Positions 44,836 to 54,337 of a DNA stretch of 64,000 bases are shown piece after piece; positions within the stretch are counted from its first letter, which is position 1, and each line of letters begins with the position of its first letter. The stretch spans positions 28,197 to 92,196 of the forward strand of contig JAHCJK010000004.1 in NCBI GenBank assembly GCA_026184295.1, given 5' to 3'. The notes under the pieces were generated by a model. The model saw only the letters and a list, made by a program, of their open reading frames with translations. It searched no databases and had not been told where the DNA came from. Position numbers and translations under genes: made by a program. Origin of the DNA: Planctomycetota bacterium. GTDB lineage: Bacteria > Planctomycetota > SZUA-567 > H5-PLA8.

Positions 44836-45585
44836 TCAGCCGCCGCGGGTGCGCCCGCCGCCGCCGGGGCGCGGCCCGTTGTTGCGCGGAGTCTGGGGGG
44901 TCTGGGGGGTCTGGGTCTTCGGCTGCTGGGGCTGCTGCGGCTGTTTTTTGGGCTGGGTGAAGCTGGGCCCCGAGCCGCCCGTGGAACCGCCGCCGATGTC
45001 TTCGAAGCGACCATCCTTGAGGATGTAGGGCCGGCCTTCGGCGTCGCTGATGTAGATGGCCTGCTTGTCGATCTTGGTGATGGTGTAGTTCAGGCCGTCG
45101 AGCACGTCGCCTTCCTTCACGCGGCGCGGCGGGGAACCGTCCTTGCTGCTCAGCAGCGCGTAGCTCTTGCCGTTCAACTGCACGATGCCCATGAAGCCGA
45201 CCTCCAGGTCCTTCTCGGTCGGGGTCATGGCCGAGGGCGTCTTGGGGGTCGTCTTGGGCTGCGCGGGGGGCGGCGGAGGCGGCGGCGGCACGTTCTTGCT
45301 CGGGGCCGGATTGGGCTTGTTGACCACGGTCGTGCGCCAGTTCAGGTCCGGCGTGAAGGGCGACTTGCGTTCGCGGTCGGCGGCGAGCGCCTTGGCGACG
45401 CGGATCGAAGGGGCCTTGACGTCGAAGGCCTCGGGCTTGCCCTTGTGGGTGATCGGGTCGTCGTCCTGGAGCGGCTTGGTGCGCGGCCCGAAGAGGAACA
45501 GGTAGCCGCTCACCATCAGCAGCACAAGGCACAGGTAGAAGACGAGCTTCTCCTTGTTCATGCCCTGGGTCTTCTGAAAGGCCAT
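44836..45585 (-). CDS. PilP/GspC-like inner-membrane protein
   Basis: 249 residues. One membrane helix near the N-terminus (LVFYLCLVLLMVSGYLFLF), a Pro-rich linker (a run of eight Pro after KNV), and a small beta domain (VGFMGIVQLNGKSYALLSS, RRVKEGDVLDGLNYTI, AIYISDAEGRPYIL) like the homology region of PilP and GspC, which contacts the secretin. The C-terminal tail is Gln/Pro/Thr-rich and low complexity. The gene sits downstream of the PilO-like gene and 48 bases before ubiA. Assignment rests on fold pattern plus position. Confidence 0.72.
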   Translation of the reverse strand: MAFQKTQGMNKEKLVFYLCLVLLMVSGYLFLFGPRTKPLQDDDPITHKGKPEAFDVKAPSIRVAKALAADRERKSPFTPDLNWRTTVVNKPNPAPSKNVPPPPPPPPAQPKTTPKTPSAMTPTEKDLEVGFMGIVQLNGKSYALLSSKDGSPPRRVKEGDVLDGLNYTITKIDKQAIYISDAEGRPYILKDGRFEDIGGGSTGGSGPSFTQPKKQPQQPQQPKTQTPQTPQTPRNNGPRPGGGGRTRGG

Positions 45586-45633
45586 GTCCCGCTCTCCGTT
45601 CCGCCGCCATTATAGCGCGCGCGTCCGCCCGGC

Positions 45634-46791
45634 TCAATGCCCCGAAGGTTCGACCTGCTGCCCCTTGGCGGGCCGCCGGAACATCTCCGGCACGTCCTCG
45701 TCGCCGCCAACCGCGGCCGTGCCGCCCTTGGCCTCGGACGGTTCGAAAAAGTCCATGCCCGCCGCCGAGATGCGCGCCCAGATGTGCTCGTCCTTGTAGT
45801 TCAGCGCGTTCTGCATCGGATTGTCGCCAAGAATCTTCACCAGGTCGCTCTTGTCGCGCTGGCTGTCGGCCATGAAGGGCGAGACGATCTCCAGCTTGCG
45901 GATGACCAGGAACTGCCCCGGCGTGCGCACCGATTGCAGGAACTTCATGAAGCTGTTCACGTCGCACTGCAGCAGAATCTCGACCGGGTACTGCCGGATG
46001 AAGTGCGGGTACTGGCGCGTGATGTACTTCTTGAAGCGTTCGTCGCGCGGGTCCTTGACTGTGGGGTCGAAGCGCGGGTTCTGCGTGAAGACCACCGGCC
46101 CGCTGGTGTCCGAATCCTGCGGCGTGACCTCGCGGATGCGCATGAACGCCTCCGGCTTCAGGCTCTTCTTGCGCTCCTCCTGTTCCTGGTCGGACTTGGC
46201 CTTGATGGCCAGCCGGATGATCGTCTCGGTGATGTACAGTTCGCGCAGCAGTTCGTCCGCGCGCGGGCGCGACATGGTATGGACGTCGGACTTCACGAAG
46301 CGCGTGAAGCCGATGTCCTGGTCCATGATCTCGACGCCGGCGTTGCGCGCGGCCTTGTCCAGTTCGAGGCGCAGCTTGTCCCACTTGTAGGTGAAGTAGT
46401 GGCCGGGGTTGGGTTCCTCGGCGGGCACGTCGGTCCAGCCGATGAACTTCATGCGGCTGGATTCCTGCAGGTCGTTGATGGTCTTGCGCAGCTTGGCGAT
46501 CGCGGCCTCGAATTCCACCTTGCGGGTGGCCATCGTCTCCTTCGAGTCCATCGGCAGGATGTCCATCTCGGGCGCCTCGGGATCCCAGACGCGGGACGAC
46601 TGCGGCCCGAAGTACAGCCCGTGATCCTTCTTGGTCTGCGCGATCTGCTGGCGGGTCTGGTCGAGGTGCTCGATCTGGTCCTTGTAGCTCTCCAGCGGCC
46701 ACGAGAAGGGATAGTAATAGATCACCAGGCCGAGGACGGCGAAGGCGACCATCCCTTTCAGCAGCTTGGAGTCGGTGGCGTCCATCGGCAT
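45634..46791 (-). CDS. PilO-like inner-membrane assembly protein
   Basis: 385 residues, longer than typical PilO (about 200). A single N-terminal membrane helix (LKGMVAFAVLGLVIYYYPF) is followed by a coiled coil (YKDQIEHLDQTRQQIAQTKK) and a periplasmic domain with a ferredoxin-like end (YPVEILLQCDVNSFMKFLQS, LVIRKLEIVSPF). This is the PilO/GspM layout. It begins 20 bases after the PilM-PilN fusion gene. It should bridge the inner-membrane ring with the secretin through the PilP-like protein. Confidence 0.75.
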   Translation of the reverse strand: MPMDATDSKLLKGMVAFAVLGLVIYYYPFSWPLESYKDQIEHLDQTRQQIAQTKKDHGLYFGPQSSRVWDPEAPEMDILPMDSKETMATRKVEFEAAIAKLRKTINDLQESSRMKFIGWTDVPAEEPNPGHYFTYKWDKLRLELDKAARNAGVEIMDQDIGFTRFVKSDVHTMSRPRADELLRELYITETIIRLAIKAKSDQEQEERKKSLKPEAFMRIREVTPQDSDTSGPVVFTQNPRFDPTVKDPRDERFKKYITRQYPHFIRQYPVEILLQCDVNSFMKFLQSVRTPGQFLVIRKLEIVSPFMADSQRDKSDLVKILGDNPMQNALNYKDEHIWARISAAGMDFFEPSEAKGGTAAVGGDEDVPEMFRRPAKGQQVEPSGH

Positions 46792-46811
46792 GACCGGTCG
46801 CGCATCCTTTC

Positions 46812-49031
46812 CTAGAGCTTGGCCTGGGTCTTGGGGTCGGCGCTCTTGCCGGCCTCGGGCGCGGCGGGCGCGGGCGCCGCGGGCGGCTTGGGTTCGGCCT
46901 CCGGCTTCGCCACCGGCGTGGGCTTGGGCTTGCCCGACGCGTCTTTCTTCGCGTCGCGGGTGCCTTCGACGAACGCCTCCAGCACGAATTCCTTCAGGTA
47001 GAACGGCCCCTGCTGGTGGTCCTTGCCGTCGGTCCAGATGGGGCGGATGTCCTTAAAGAGGTTCTCGGGGTCGTCCGGATTCTTGGGATCGCGCACCAGC
47101 AGGTCGCCGAAGCCGCGCTTGAAGGCATTGCTGTCGGCCGCCGAGGTCCACATGATCCGCAGCGGCAGGTCGTCCTTCTGCCCGCTGCGCACGAACCCGC
47201 GCAGGTACACCCGCGCCTGCGCCTGGAACGTGTCGGGGTCTTCGGGCGCTTTGGCCTTGCCGGCGGGCGCCTTGACGGGCTTCGCCCCGGGCTCGCTCTT
47301 GACCGGCTTCGGCCCGCCGCCCTCGGCCTCCTCGAACTCCGTGCGGATGAAGCCCGGCAGGCTGGTCGAGATCGAGGTGAGGTACACGTCCGGCGGGTTG
47401 CGGTCCTTGTCCTTCAGTTCCGCCAGGATGCCCAGGAAGTAGTCGCCCGAGTTGGCGTTCTTCTCGATCTGGAGTTTGCGCTCGTACAGTTCCTCGTACT
47501 TGTCGCGCAGGCGTTCCAGTTCGCTGTTCTGCGCCTTGGCGGCGGCGACGGCCTGTTCGGCTTTTTCCTTGTTGGCCTGGAGCACGTCCACGTTGTGCTT
47601 GGGCGTGAACCAGAAGAGCATCATGGCCAGGAAGAGCGCCGCGGCGGCGTAGTGCAGGAAGGCCCCGCGCGCCCAGAATTCCTTGCGTTCCTTCAGGCTC
47701 GCGGGCCAGAAGAGGAACGAGAAGGCGCCCTTGCAGATGCCGGCCAGGGAGAGCCCCACGGCCACGGCCATCAGGTCCTGTTCCTTCTTCAGCGCCTCGC
47801 CGGCCTCGGCCGGCAGGCGTTCGAGCGAGATCGTGCGGAAGACTTCCAGCGGTTCGACGGCCACGCGCATGCGCCGCGCCATGAACTCGCGCAGGCCCTT
47901 CACGCGGCTGCCCGCGCCGGCCAGGTAAATCTTGTCGAGCTTCAGGTCGCGCATCTTGATCTGCTGGCGCGTCGAGGTAAGCGCGTTCTCGAAGGCCGCG
48001 CAGAGCGCCGCGGCTTCCTTGACCAGCGCCGACGAGATCTGGCGGCGGCGGCGTTCGGCGGAGGTCTCGGGCGGCCGGGACGGGTCGGGGGCCGCGGACG
48101 CGTCCGGCGCGGCGGGCGCGCCGGATTCCAGGTCGTCGCGCAGGCCCGCGGCTTCGCCTTCGGGGGCGGCGTCGGGCTTGGGCGCGGAGGCTTCGCCCTT
48201 CAGGTTGGGCAGGTCGCCGGGGCCGGCGGTGATGCGCCGCGCCTGCCCGCCCAGGATCGAGGTGCGGCCGGTGCGCAGGATGCGGCTGGTGCCGGGCGCG
48301 GCGACGAGGTCGAAGACGATCTCGCCTTCGCGCTTCTTCACGTCCTCGGCTTCGAGCACGTCGATCTTCAGTTCGTCGGCCAGCGTCTGCGAGAAGCGCC
48401 GCCCGCCGCCCAGGAAGGTCTTGGCGAGGTACAGGCCGCCGTTGCGGATCAGCAGCGCGGTCACTTCCTCGGCGCCGATGTCCACCACCAGCACCGTCTT
48501 GTCCGGGTCGTAGCCGTGCCCGTGGTAGTAGGCGTTGTAGAGCGCCAGGGCCTCGAGGTCGATCTCGACTTCGCCCAGGCGCGAGGAACGCCCGATGTTC
48601 AGCAGCCACTGGGCCATCGATTCCTGCACGGTGCCGAGCATGACCGTGTACTGCCCGCCGATGTCCGGCAGGTCCAGGATGCGGTAGTCGTACGTCTTCT
48701 CGCTCTTGTCCGCGCTGCGTTCCTCGACCTCGTACTTGACGAGCATCTCGAGACGCCACGGCGGCACGGGCGGGACCATCAGGTAGCGGATGTCGGTGGT
48801 CTTGCCGGAGACGGCGACGCGGCGGATGGGGGCCTTCAGGTTCGCGCCGCGGACGAGGTCCTTCAGCTTCTCGGCGACGGCGAGGCGCTTGTCTTCGCTG
48901 TCTTCCAGGTTGGCCAGTTCGCCCAGCGGGAGCGTGCCGGCGGAGACGAGTTGCAGCTTGCCCTTGGCGTTTTCGATGCAAACGCCGCGCAGCGCTTCGG
49001 CTCCCAGATCGACGCCAACGGCTCGGCTCAT
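46812..49031 (-). CDS. pilM: PilM-PilN fusion protein
   Basis: 739 residues. Residues 1 to about 430 form an actin-like PilM ATPase: RAVGVDLGAEALRGVCIENA, LVVDIGAEEVTALLIRNGG, and IYLAGAGSRVKGLREFM. A low-complexity Ala/Pro/Glu segment of about 60 residues interrupts it near 290-345. From about 470 a membrane helix (LHYAAAALFLAMMLFWF), coiled coil (LRDKYEELYERKLQIEKNA) and periplasmic beta region (PPDVYLTSISTSLPG) match PilN. PilM and PilN normally interact as separate proteins. The C-terminus is Pro/Ala/Lys-rich. Confidence 0.85.
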   Translation of the reverse strand: MSRAVGVDLGAEALRGVCIENAKGKLQLVSAGTLPLGELANLEDSEDKRLAVAEKLKDLVRGANLKAPIRRVAVSGKTTDIRYLMVPPVPPWRLEMLVKYEVEERSADKSEKTYDYRILDLPDIGGQYTVMLGTVQESMAQWLLNIGRSSRLGEVEIDLEALALYNAYYHGHGYDPDKTVLVVDIGAEEVTALLIRNGGLYLAKTFLGGGRRFSQTLADELKIDVLEAEDVKKREGEIVFDLVAAPGTSRILRTGRTSILGGQARRITAGPGDLPNLKGEASAPKPDAAPEGEAAGLRDDLESGAPAAPDASAAPDPSRPPETSAERRRRQISSALVKEAAALCAAFENALTSTRQQIKMRDLKLDKIYLAGAGSRVKGLREFMARRMRVAVEPLEVFRTISLERLPAEAGEALKKEQDLMAVAVGLSLAGICKGAFSFLFWPASLKERKEFWARGAFLHYAAAALFLAMMLFWFTPKHNVDVLQANKEKAEQAVAAAKAQNSELERLRDKYEELYERKLQIEKNANSGDYFLGILAELKDKDRNPPDVYLTSISTSLPGFIRTEFEEAEGGGPKPVKSEPGAKPVKAPAGKAKAPEDPDTFQAQARVYLRGFVRSGQKDDLPLRIMWTSAADSNAFKRGFGDLLVRDPKNPDDPENLFKDIRPIWTDGKDHQQGPFYLKEFVLEAFVEGTRDAKKDASGKPKPTPVAKPEAEPKPPAAPAPAAPEAGKSADPKTQAKL

Positions 49032-49111
49032 TGCGTGGTCCCGGCCCCTGCCCCTGGTACTATGAACCGCTCGACGGCCCTTCCGGTCATCCCCCCTAAG
49101 GGGTTAGACGG

Positions 49112-51427
49112 CTACTTCGGCCCCGCGGTTTCCTCTTCTTCGGAAGTGCTCCAGCCTTTCTGCCCGCTGAACTGCACGGGCTTGCGCACCGGCGCGGGGG
49201 CTTCCTCGTCGCCGGGGGACTTGATCGCCTTGACGCTCTCGCCTTCCACCGGCAGGCCCAGGGCGCGGTTGACGGCCTCGGGGCGCTGCACCTGCGTGGT
49301 CTGCCCCGGCGCGCGGATCGTCCCGCCTTCGCGGATGTCCGTGTCGTCCGGCGCCTTGTCGGTCTTGTAGGTGCGCCCGCGCGGCGTGATGATCTGCGCT
49401 TCGACGATGATCATCAGGTTGCTGGTGGTGCGCTGTTCGCCCTTGGACTTGAAGAGGTTCCCCAGGCCCGGGATGCGCGAGAGGCCGGGAATCTTGCGTT
49501 CCACGGTGTCGTTGCGGTTGCGGATCAGGCCGCCGATGATCACGTAGCCGTTGTCCTCCAGCACCACGTCGGTCTCCAGGCTGGTCTGGTCGATGGTCGG
49601 GCGCTGGATCACCGGCGGAACGAACGTGCCGTTGTTGGTCTGCTGGCCGGTCTCGAACTGCTGGAACTGGCTGATGCTCTGCCCCTGCGCCAGCGAGTCG
49701 ATGACCGGGCGGATGTGCAGGTTGATCGTCTTCAGGTCGCGCCCGACGGAGGGCGTGACGTTGAGCGAGAAGCCCACGTTTTCGGTGTCGAACTCGGGCA
49801 CGAACGCCACCACGTTGCTCGTCGCCGTGCCGTTGCCGCCGAACTGCGTGGCGGTGACTTCGCGCAGGTCGGTGATGTAGCTGAACTGCGTGGTGATGTC
49901 GATCGCCGACTCCTTGTTGTTGATGGCGATGATCTGCGGTTCCGACAGGATCTTGGTGTGGCGGTTGTTCAGCAGCGCGTTCACCACCACCTGGAACTGC
50001 GGATCGCTGCGGATGCCGGTGACGGTCAGCAGCGTGCCGGTGCCGAGGTTGCCGAAGAGTTCGGTGGGGGTGCCGGGGCGGTCGCCGCCGCTGTTCAGCC
50101 CCAGCCCGATCTGGTCCACGCGCCCGCTGAGCTGCTGGATGTTCACGCCCAGCGACTTCACGTTGTCCATCGCCACTTCCAGGAAGCGCGCCTTGATCAG
50201 CACCTGGATCGCCGGCTGGTCGAACGCGTCGAGGAACTTCTGCATGTGCTCGTGGCCCGAAGGCGTCGTGAAGAGGATGAGCTGGTTCGACTGCTTGTCG
50301 ATGTAGTAGCGCGAGCCGTCGGGGAAGACCTGCGCGTCGGCCTGCGAGGTCAGTTCGCTCAGCACGTCTTCGATGTAGCTGGTGAAGGTCTGCTGCTGCT
50401 GGCCCTGCTGACCCTGCTGCCCTTGCTGGCCCTGCTGCCCGCCGCGGTTGGCGCGGCCGGTGGTGTTGCTGCGCTGGCCGGCCTGCGTGTTGGCGTTGGG
50501 GCGCGTCGTCACCAGCCCGTGATGCAGGGGATACACGCGCGGGACCATGATCTTTTTCAGGTCGCTGGAACTCGTCGCCGTGATCCAGATCGCGTACTCG
50601 GTGGCCGAATACTGGATGCCGTCGTTGTTGCGGACGATGAAGTCGAGCACTTCCTTGAGCGGAATCTGGTCCACGTGCAGGGTCAGCTTCTTGCCTTCGA
50701 TCGCGGCCGGATCGGCGATGATGTTCACGCCCGTCAGCACGAACAGCGTGTTGAAGACCCAGTCGAGGTCGGCCTTCATGAAGTCCACGGAGACGCGCTG
50801 CTCGAGCATCGAGCCCATCTTCTTGACCTTGGGGACCATCGGGTCGTCCTGGCGGCGCGGCCATTCGGGGCGGATCTCGGGCGAACGCACCGGCGGGCGC
50901 ACGGCGTGCTCCGCGCTTTCCAGAATCGCGTCGCGGTCCTTGCGCTCGGCGGCCTTCTCGGTGATCAACTGGTCCAGGTTGGCGAGCTTGTTGTGCGCCT
51001 TGCTCATGATCTCCACGGCGCGGGCGTTGCGCGGGTCCGCGGTCAGCACGTTGCGGCAGATCTGGACGGCGCGGGCGTAATCCTTGTGGTCGTGCGCGGC
51101 CTCGGCCTCGTCGAGCATGCGCTTGAACTGCGCATCGATGCTCCGGCGGCGGCCGGCGGCGGTGCTCAAGTCCGCCTCTTCCGCGGGCTCGGCGGCCGGC
51201 GCGGGCTCGGCCTTGGGTTCGCCGGCCGGCGCGGGCTGCGCGGGATCGTTGAGCCAGTAGCGGACGCGCGGGCGCTCTTCGGCGGGCTTGACGTCCTTGG
51301 CCACGGGCTTCGGCTCCGCGGGCTGGTCTTCGGCCGCGGCCGTTCCGCCCAGCGCGCAAGCGGCCAGCGCCGCCGCGCCCATGCCGGCGCTCGCGAACCT
51401 TTCCAAGGATTCGTAGAAGCGTTTCAT
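49112..51427 (-). CDS. Outer-membrane secretin (PilQ/GspD family)
   Basis: 771 residues with a signal peptide (ASAGMGAAALAACALGGTAAA). A TPR-like segment (about 85-150) and N0/STN-like domain (VSVDFMKADLDWVFNTLF) precede a Gln/Gly linker of GQQ repeats near residue 340. The C-terminal secretin domain has VLIKARFLEVAMDNVKSLGV, ILSEPQIIAINNKESAIDI, and the signature ERKIPGLSRIPGLGNLFKSK. It forms the outer-membrane gate for type IV pili or type II-like export. Unlike the common pilMNOPQ order, it precedes pilM, with 80 bases between. Confidence 0.93.
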   Translation of the reverse strand: MKRFYESLERFASAGMGAAALAACALGGTAAAEDQPAEPKPVAKDVKPAEERPRVRYWLNDPAQPAPAGEPKAEPAPAAEPAEEADLSTAAGRRRSIDAQFKRMLDEAEAAHDHKDYARAVQICRNVLTADPRNARAVEIMSKAHNKLANLDQLITEKAAERKDRDAILESAEHAVRPPVRSPEIRPEWPRRQDDPMVPKVKKMGSMLEQRVSVDFMKADLDWVFNTLFVLTGVNIIADPAAIEGKKLTLHVDQIPLKEVLDFIVRNNDGIQYSATEYAIWITATSSSDLKKIMVPRVYPLHHGLVTTRPNANTQAGQRSNTTGRANRGGQQGQQGQQGQQGQQQQTFTSYIEDVLSELTSQADAQVFPDGSRYYIDKQSNQLILFTTPSGHEHMQKFLDAFDQPAIQVLIKARFLEVAMDNVKSLGVNIQQLSGRVDQIGLGLNSGGDRPGTPTELFGNLGTGTLLTVTGIRSDPQFQVVVNALLNNRHTKILSEPQIIAINNKESAIDITTQFSYITDLREVTATQFGGNGTATSNVVAFVPEFDTENVGFSLNVTPSVGRDLKTINLHIRPVIDSLAQGQSISQFQQFETGQQTNNGTFVPPVIQRPTIDQTSLETDVVLEDNGYVIIGGLIRNRNDTVERKIPGLSRIPGLGNLFKSKGEQRTTSNLMIIVEAQIITPRGRTYKTDKAPDDTDIREGGTIRAPGQTTQVQRPEAVNRALGLPVEGESVKAIKSPGDEEAPAPVRKPVQFSGQKGWSTSEEEETAGPK

Positions 51428-51473
51428 CGAGTTCCCCCCATCGCGCGCCCTGCGGCGCGGTCCTGCCCACGGA

Positions 51474-52055
51474 TCACGGCGAAGCGATCGGCACGATCAC
51501 CTTCCCCACGATCTGTTCCGGCTTCAGCGGGCCGTATTCCCGGCCGTCCTTCACGCCGCTCGCGCGGTCGTCGTTCAGCACGTACAGGCCGCCGGGCGGC
51601 ACTTCCACCGGCGCTCCGGGCCGGCATGCGCCCACGCTCGCGCGGCGCAAATACGACTCTTCCATCACCTGCCCGCCGATCAGGAGCATGCCCTCGGCGA
51701 CCGCGGCCGTCTCGCCCGGCCAGCCGACCGCGCGCCCGATCATGCGGATCGTGCGCCCCTGCTCCTGCACTTCATAGATCACGCAGTCCCCGCGATGCAG
51801 CCGCTCGGGCGTGCGGTAGGACGTGTTCACCAGCACCGTCATCCCCGCCGGATATTCAGGAGACATGTGCGCCGCGCCTTGCGGCACGGAATACGTCGTA
51901 TACGGCCGGAGACCCCACCCAATGCTGAGCGCCACCAGCGCGTAACCGAACCACATCAGGCGGCGTCGCCAGCGGATTTGCCAGAAGGTATCGGCGTTCG
52001 CGGCCTCGGATTCCTTGGAATTCTTGTCCAAGGGCTCCTTTACGTCGGAGACCAT
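51474..52055 (-). CDS. Signal-peptidase-I-like protein lacking the catalytic Ser-Lys dyad
   Basis: 193 residues with one membrane helix (LMWFGYALVALSIGWGL). The S26 fold is visible: IGRAVGWPGETAAV and the box LNDDRASGVKDGREYGPL ending in IVGKVIV. At the expected nucleophile (SMxP in active enzymes) the sequence is AAHMSPEY, so Ser is replaced by His; at the general-base Lys (KRxVGxPG) it reads GRAVGWPG, so Lys is replaced by Gly. By family knowledge it should be inactive as a peptidase. It is 46 bases before the secretin gene and may be a structural partner. Confidence 0.7.
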   Translation of the reverse strand: MVSDVKEPLDKNSKESEAANADTFWQIRWRRRLMWFGYALVALSIGWGLRPYTTYSVPQGAAHMSPEYPAGMTVLVNTSYRTPERLHRGDCVIYEVQEQGRTIRMIGRAVGWPGETAAVAEGMLLIGGQVMEESYLRRASVGACRPGAPVEVPPGGLYVLNDDRASGVKDGREYGPLKPEQIVGKVIVPIASP

Positions 52056-52391
52056 GCCTGCGCCGCCCTCGCCACCCCGAGGGTTCGCCGCGTCTGCCGA
52101 CTTCCTGGCAAAACGCGCGCAACTTCAAACCGGGATTGAACTAACGAACGTCTGGAGACCTGAACCGTCCACCCAAGGCCGGGGTCACCTTGGACGGAGG
52201 ATGTGACCGGATTCAGCCCCGGTCGGTTGGCCTCCCCCCACTTCTTTCATGCAGTTGCACATGAGCATAGGCGTTCGGTAGGGGGCTACAAGTCTAATCC
52301 CCGCGAGAAATGCGCGTTTATCGGCCTAGGTAGTTGCATTGTGCAGAGGCTATCATTAACTAGAAGATGCAGGTTGTATGAGGCAAAACGG
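52056..52391. other. Divergent intergenic region, no gene seen
   Basis: This 336-base region separates the divergent signal-peptidase-like and TPR peptidase genes. It has an imperfect hairpin at 52165-52197 (CCGTCC...CCAAGG against CCTTGGACGG). No clear promoter hexamer pair was found. A frame from 52203 runs into the TPR peptidase gene, but the codons before 52392 do not look protein-like. Confidence 0.6.
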
Positions 52392-54182
52392 ATGGCCTTC
52401 TCCTTGAACTCCTCGTGCGGGCGTGCGCCCTTCTTCCTGGCTCTGCTCTTCGCGTTCGCATCGGCGCTGGCGCTGGCCGACACCGTTCATCTTAAAAACG
52501 GCAAGCAGATGCGCGGGGAGATCATCGAGGAGACCGAGGACTACATCGTCATCCGCGTGCCCTTCGGGCAGGTGAAGGTCAAGCAGGAAGAGATCGACTA
52601 CGTCGAACGCCAGACCGCGCAGGAATACAAAGTCGAACTCGGCCGCGAACTCGTCACGCAGCAGCGCTACGGCCTGGCCATCGACGAACTCGAGAAGGGC
52701 CTCAAAGCCGATCCCAAGTCGCGCGAAATCTCCGACGAACTCGCGCGCGCCCTGAACGCCTACGGCCGGCAGCTCATCCAGGTGCGGCGCCTCGAGGAAG
52801 CCCAGGCCGTCTACGAGAAGCTGAAAGCCCTCGACCCGGGCTCCCGCGAAAGCGCCGCGGGCCTCGAACTGCTCGCCAAGGAAAACCGCGGGCTCGACCG
52901 GTTGATCTCCGAAGCCCGCAAGCAGGCGGCCTCGGCCGATCTGGACGGCGCGATCGCGGGCTACGAGCAGGTGCTGGCGTACACGGCCCAGGCGCGCGAG
53001 CGCGTCGGGGCGGAGTTCGCGCGCTGCCTGGCGCGGCGCGCCGAAGGGAGCTACCGCGACCAGAAGTTCGACGCGAGCATGGCCGACCTGGAGCGCGCCT
53101 TCGGGCTCGACCCGAAGCTGACCGGCCCGCTGGAACCGCTGTACGCCGCGAGCGCGCTCTCGCGCATCGTCGCGCTGCTGAACCAGGGGCAGATCGCCTC
53201 GGCGCAGAAGTACCTCGTCCGCGTGCTGGCCTTCGCGCCCACGAACCCGAACGTGCTCTACATCGCCGGGCGCGTGCAGGAAGCCCTGAGCGACGTCGCG
53301 GGCGCGGCCGACTTCTACGCGCGCGGCCTGCGCACGCGCGTCAACCATCCCAACGCCGAACTCGTCGCCGACCTGCGCGGCAAGCTCGAAAAGGCCCTCA
53401 ACATCTCCAACGGCCAGGGCGCGCGCCTGGAGACCAAGCCGGTGGACGAGGCCGCCTTCGCCGACGCGAAGCCGGGCGCGTTCGAATCGTACGAGACCGA
53501 CCACTTCACCATCCTGCACCACAACGAGGAACTCGCGAAGGAGGTCGGGCGCGTCGCGGAGGCGCACTTCGAACGCATCCTGGCGACCTCGGGGCTGAAG
53601 GCCGCCTGGAAGGAACGCCCCAAGATCTACCTGCACCGCTCGCAAACCGAGTACACGCTCGCGACCGCCCAGCCCGAATGGACCGGCGGCGTCTCGCGCT
53701 TCACCCACACCGCGCGCGGGATCGCCAACATGCAGGTGCATTCGTGGCAGACCTCGCCGCGGCTCTTCAAGTCCGTCCTCCCGCACGAACTGACGCACCT
53801 GATCGTCAACGAGAACCTGCCCAGCTACGAGTCCCTGCCGCGCGCGATGCACGAAGGCTTTTCGGTGCTGATGGAACCCGACTACCGCCACAACTACTAC
53901 CTGAACTTCCTGCGCCTGCGCTTCAAGAGCCAGGATTTCATCCCGCTCGCCGACCTGCTGAAGACGAAGGATTACCCGCGCGACCCCGAGTTCTACTACG
54001 CCGAAGGCTTCGCCCTCGTCGCGTTCGTTGCCCGGACCAAAGGCTTCGACGCCTGCATGAAGCTGGTCAAGGAACCCGCCGAGCCCGGCATGATCGAAGA
54101 AAAAATCCTGGCCATCACCGGCTTCGATTCCATGGCCAAGCTGGAAGCCGACTGGAAGGAATGGATTTTGAAGGGGCAGTAA
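52392..54182 (+). CDS. Exported TPR protein with gluzincin (MA-type) peptidase domain
   Basis: 596 residues. The signal peptide is APFFLALLFAFASALALA. A short beta domain follows (VHLKNGKQMRGEIIEETED), then TPR-like repeats at about 60-330 (RYGLAIDELEKGLKADPKS, AQKYLVRVLAFAPTNPNVLY). The C-terminal domain has the zinc motif HELTH in KSVLPHELTHLIVNENLP and AMHEGFSVL downstream, giving two His and a likely Glu ligand, as in MA-superfamily peptidases. Start at 52392 is chosen because upstream codons lack protein character and a signal peptide begins there. It probably cleaves envelope proteins; the substrate is unknown. Confidence 0.8.
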   Translation: MAFSLNSSCGRAPFFLALLFAFASALALADTVHLKNGKQMRGEIIEETEDYIVIRVPFGQVKVKQEEIDYVERQTAQEYKVELGRELVTQQRYGLAIDELEKGLKADPKSREISDELARALNAYGRQLIQVRRLEEAQAVYEKLKALDPGSRESAAGLELLAKENRGLDRLISEARKQAASADLDGAIAGYEQVLAYTAQARERVGAEFARCLARRAEGSYRDQKFDASMADLERAFGLDPKLTGPLEPLYAASALSRIVALLNQGQIASAQKYLVRVLAFAPTNPNVLYIAGRVQEALSDVAGAADFYARGLRTRVNHPNAELVADLRGKLEKALNISNGQGARLETKPVDEAAFADAKPGAFESYETDHFTILHHNEELAKEVGRVAEAHFERILATSGLKAAWKERPKIYLHRSQTEYTLATAQPEWTGGVSRFTHTARGIANMQVHSWQTSPRLFKSVLPHELTHLIVNENLPSYESLPRAMHEGFSVLMEPDYRHNYYLNFLRLRFKSQDFIPLADLLKTKDYPRDPEFYYAEGFALVAFVARTKGFDACMKLVKEPAEPGMIEEKILAITGFDSMAKLEADWKEWILKGQ

Positions 54183-54337
54183 GCCGGCCGTCGTCCCGTT
54201 CGATTTGTCCCGTTTGATTTCCGAGGATCGCTTGCGTTGCGCGAGGCGCGTTTCTCGCGCACAGCGCCGACGCCCAGCCTCCTAATTCACCTCACCACCG
54301 ATGCTCATTTTTCCGAATATTGGTTGCCTCCCCGATC

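Noticed and set aside
49081..49111. Terminator between secretin and pilM genes
   Set aside because: Only a CCCCTTAGGGG mini-hairpin is present with no T-run, and the two genes look co-transcribed.
52203..52391. N-terminal extension of the TPR peptidase
   Set aside because: The 63 extra codons lack protein-like character and would bury a good signal peptide inside the protein.
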